Source of the DNA: Candidatus Gastranaerophilales bacterium
Lineage (GTDB): Bacteria > Cyanobacteriota > Vampirovibrionia > Gastranaerophilales > Gastranaerophilaceae
Length of the DNA stretch: 6,944 nt
NCBI GenBank assembly: GCA_021201175.1
Contig: JAJQFK010000234.1
Span: 1 to 6,944 of the forward strand
Reading direction: 5' to 3'
In this document: one piece after another, positions 5,837-6,944 of the stretch
Layout of the letters: every line of letters begins with the position of its first letter
How positions within the stretch are numbered: position 1 is the stretch's first letter
Notes under the pieces: generated by a model
The model's input: the letters and a program-made list of their open reading frames with translations, nothing else
What the model was told of the DNA's origin: nothing
Database searches by the model: none
Translations under genes and position numbers: made by a program

Positions 5837-6728
5837 TTTAACTATTACGGAAAAAACTAATCCAAATACTATAAATATAGATATATCATCATCTTTTGAA
5901 ATTGCTAAAATGATAAATAATGAAGATTTAAAAGTAGCTGTTGCAATATCTGAAAAATTATCTCAGATTGCTACTGCCATAGACATAATCAGCGAAAATT
6001 TTATAAAAGGCGGAAGGTTAATATATTTTGGAGCGGGAACAAGCGGCAGATTAGGTGTTTTAGATGCTTCCGAGTGCCCTCCTACTTTTAATACTCCCGA
6101 AAACATGGTTCACGGAGTAATTGCCGGAGGTGATAAAGCTTTAAGATACGCAATTGAAGGAGCAGAGGATTCTTGTGAACTTGCCGTTGAAGATTTTATG
6201 AAATTGAATATAACTGATATTGATACTATAGTTTCAATTTCTGCAAGCGGCAATGCCAATTACGTTATAGAAGTATTAAGACAGGCAAAAAAAATAAATG
6301 CCAGAACAATTGCAATTACATGCAATCCCCATGCGCAAACCGGCGAACTTGCAGATATAAATATCTGTATTGAAACAGGCGCAGAGGTAATTACCGGTTC
6401 TACAAGAATGAAAGCGGGAAGTGCACAAAAAATGGTTTTAAATATGCTTTCTACCGGTGCAATGGTAAAAATAGGGAAAGTATATAAAAATTTTATGGTC
6501 GATGTCAAACCAACAAACATTAAATTAAAAGACCGCGCCAAAAGAATTACAGCCCAAATTGCACAATGCTCGCAAGAAAGAGCACAGGAAGTTTTAATTA
6601 ATAACGGTTACAATGTAAAAGCAGCCATCCTTCAAATTAAATATAATATTGATTTTAACAAAGCCCAAAATTTACTTTATGAAAATAACGGAATTATAAG
6701 GAATGTTTTTTCTAAATATTCTGATTAA
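5829..6728 (+). CDS. murQ: N-acetylmuramic acid 6-phosphate etherase
   Basis: MurQ cleaves the lactyl ether of MurNAc-6-phosphate to GlcNAc-6-phosphate and D-lactate, a cytoplasmic step in recycling or using peptidoglycan sugar. The protein has 299 residues from ATG 5829 (E. coli 298). It shows the SIS-domain signature GGRLIYFGAGTSGRLGVLDA, DASECPPT with E82 and EGAEDS with E113 (equivalent to E83 and E114 of E. coli MurQ), then TGSTRMKAGSAQKMVLNMLS. A small C-terminal helical domain follows. A TTG at 5817 in the same frame would add four residues, but ATG 5829 fits the family length and overlaps ispE by 8 nt, favouring coupled translation; GGAG (5813-5816) and GAAGAAG (5819-5825) can serve as ribosome binding sites. 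No sugar transporter, AnmK or NagA gene is next to it in this window, so the source of MurNAc-6-phosphate is not shown. No convincing terminator follows. Confidence 0.95.
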   Translation: MNDLTITEKTNPNTINIDISSSFEIAKMINNEDLKVAVAISEKLSQIATAIDIISENFIKGGRLIYFGAGTSGRLGVLDASECPPTFNTPENMVHGVIAGGDKALRYAIEGAEDSCELAVEDFMKLNITDIDTIVSISASGNANYVIEVLRQAKKINARTIAITCNPHAQTGELADINICIETGAEVITGSTRMKAGSAQKMVLNMLSTGAMVKIGKVYKNFMVDVKPTNIKLKDRAKRITAQIAQCSQERAQEVLINNGYNVKAAILQIKYNIDFNKAQNLLYENNGIIRNVFSKYSD

Positions 6729-6795
6729 TATCTCTTAATAAAAAAGCAATTTACGTTATTCTTGATTTTTATATATCGTACAACGGAAGGTAAAT

Positions 6796-6944
6796 ATGAA
6801 TATAAAATCAATAAATTACGTAACACCAAACTATAACTTTAAAAAAGAATCCGGCATAGTAAAAGAAAAATACGCAACTGATGTTTTTCAAAAAACATCT
6901 CCGTCATTTGGTGCTTCAAAGTTTGAAGATTTTTGCAATAGCAA
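6796..6944 (+). CDS. Unknown protein, N-terminal 49 residues (3' truncated)
   Basis: An open frame starts at ATG 6796 and runs off the right edge. The start has a good ribosome binding site, GGAAGG (6785-6790), and follows murQ by 67 nt; a weak TTTACG (6750-6755) / TATATC (6772-6777) pair could be its own promoter, otherwise it is read through from murQ. The visible part is polar, with many Lys, Asn, Ser and aromatic residues. It has no signal peptide or membrane segment and contains TSPSFGASKFEDF near residues 34-46. Low-complexity N-termini with a short SFGA-like stretch are, from memory, common in gut Melainabacteria proteins of unknown role. No function can be assigned. Confidence 0.6.
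   Translation, partial: MNIKSINYVTPNYNFKKESGIVKEKYATDVFQKTSPSFGASKFEDFCNS

Noticed and set aside
6260..6541. A hydrophobic 93-codon - strand open frame, possibly a membrane protein
   Set aside because: It lies antisense to the most conserved part of murQ, and the hydrophobicity follows from reading murQ codons backwards.

Overview
The window is AT-rich bacterial DNA with short intergenic gaps and ordinary housekeeping genes. It most resembles a gut or host-associated non-photosynthetic relative of Cyanobacteria (Vampirovibrionia / Melainabacteria, Gastranaerophilales-like). This is an inference from three things. The ThrRS lacks the N-terminal TGS domain, as I recall for cyanobacterial ThrRS. 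There is a GH57-type alpha-glucan branching enzyme. The partial last protein has an N-terminal 'SPSFGA' stretch of a kind I associate with that group. No 16S or other decisive marker is present.

Layout. Positions 1-673 hold the C-terminal part of a GH57/DUF1957 branching enzyme (+), closed by a hairpin terminator. Positions 842-1213 encode a small exported protein of unknown function (+). A perfect 14-bp stem terminator (1272-1301) lies between it and the convergent rplU-rpmA operon (bL21-bL27, - strand, 1949-1319). A 197-nt divergent region (1950-2146) carries promoter-like boxes for both directions and a strong hairpin in the rplU leader. From 2147 a tightly packed + strand cluster runs thrS - rsmA(ksgA) - ispE - murQ, with a 4-nt gap and then 4-nt and 8-nt overlaps. 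A new reading frame starts at 6796 and runs off the right edge.

The cluster joins translation (ThrRS, 16S rRNA dimethylation), isoprenoid precursor synthesis (IspE of the MEP pathway) and cell-wall sugar recycling (MurQ). It looks like a growth-related operon rather than a single pathway.

The most interesting feature is inside ispE. About 71 codons (around 4910-5122) are foreign to the IspE family. The core is 57% GC, against 23% in the 100 bases downstream. It contains a long imperfect palindrome with CGTCATTGCGAG-type arms, is flanked by CATAAT direct repeats, and keeps the frame open. Removing it gives a 285-residue protein whose catalytic Lys/His/Asp spacing matches E. coli IspE to within one residue. 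This is the signature of a palindromic repeat inserted in frame into an essential gene, comparable to the Rickettsia palindromic elements. I see no CRISPR array, tRNA, rRNA, transposase or phage gene in the window.
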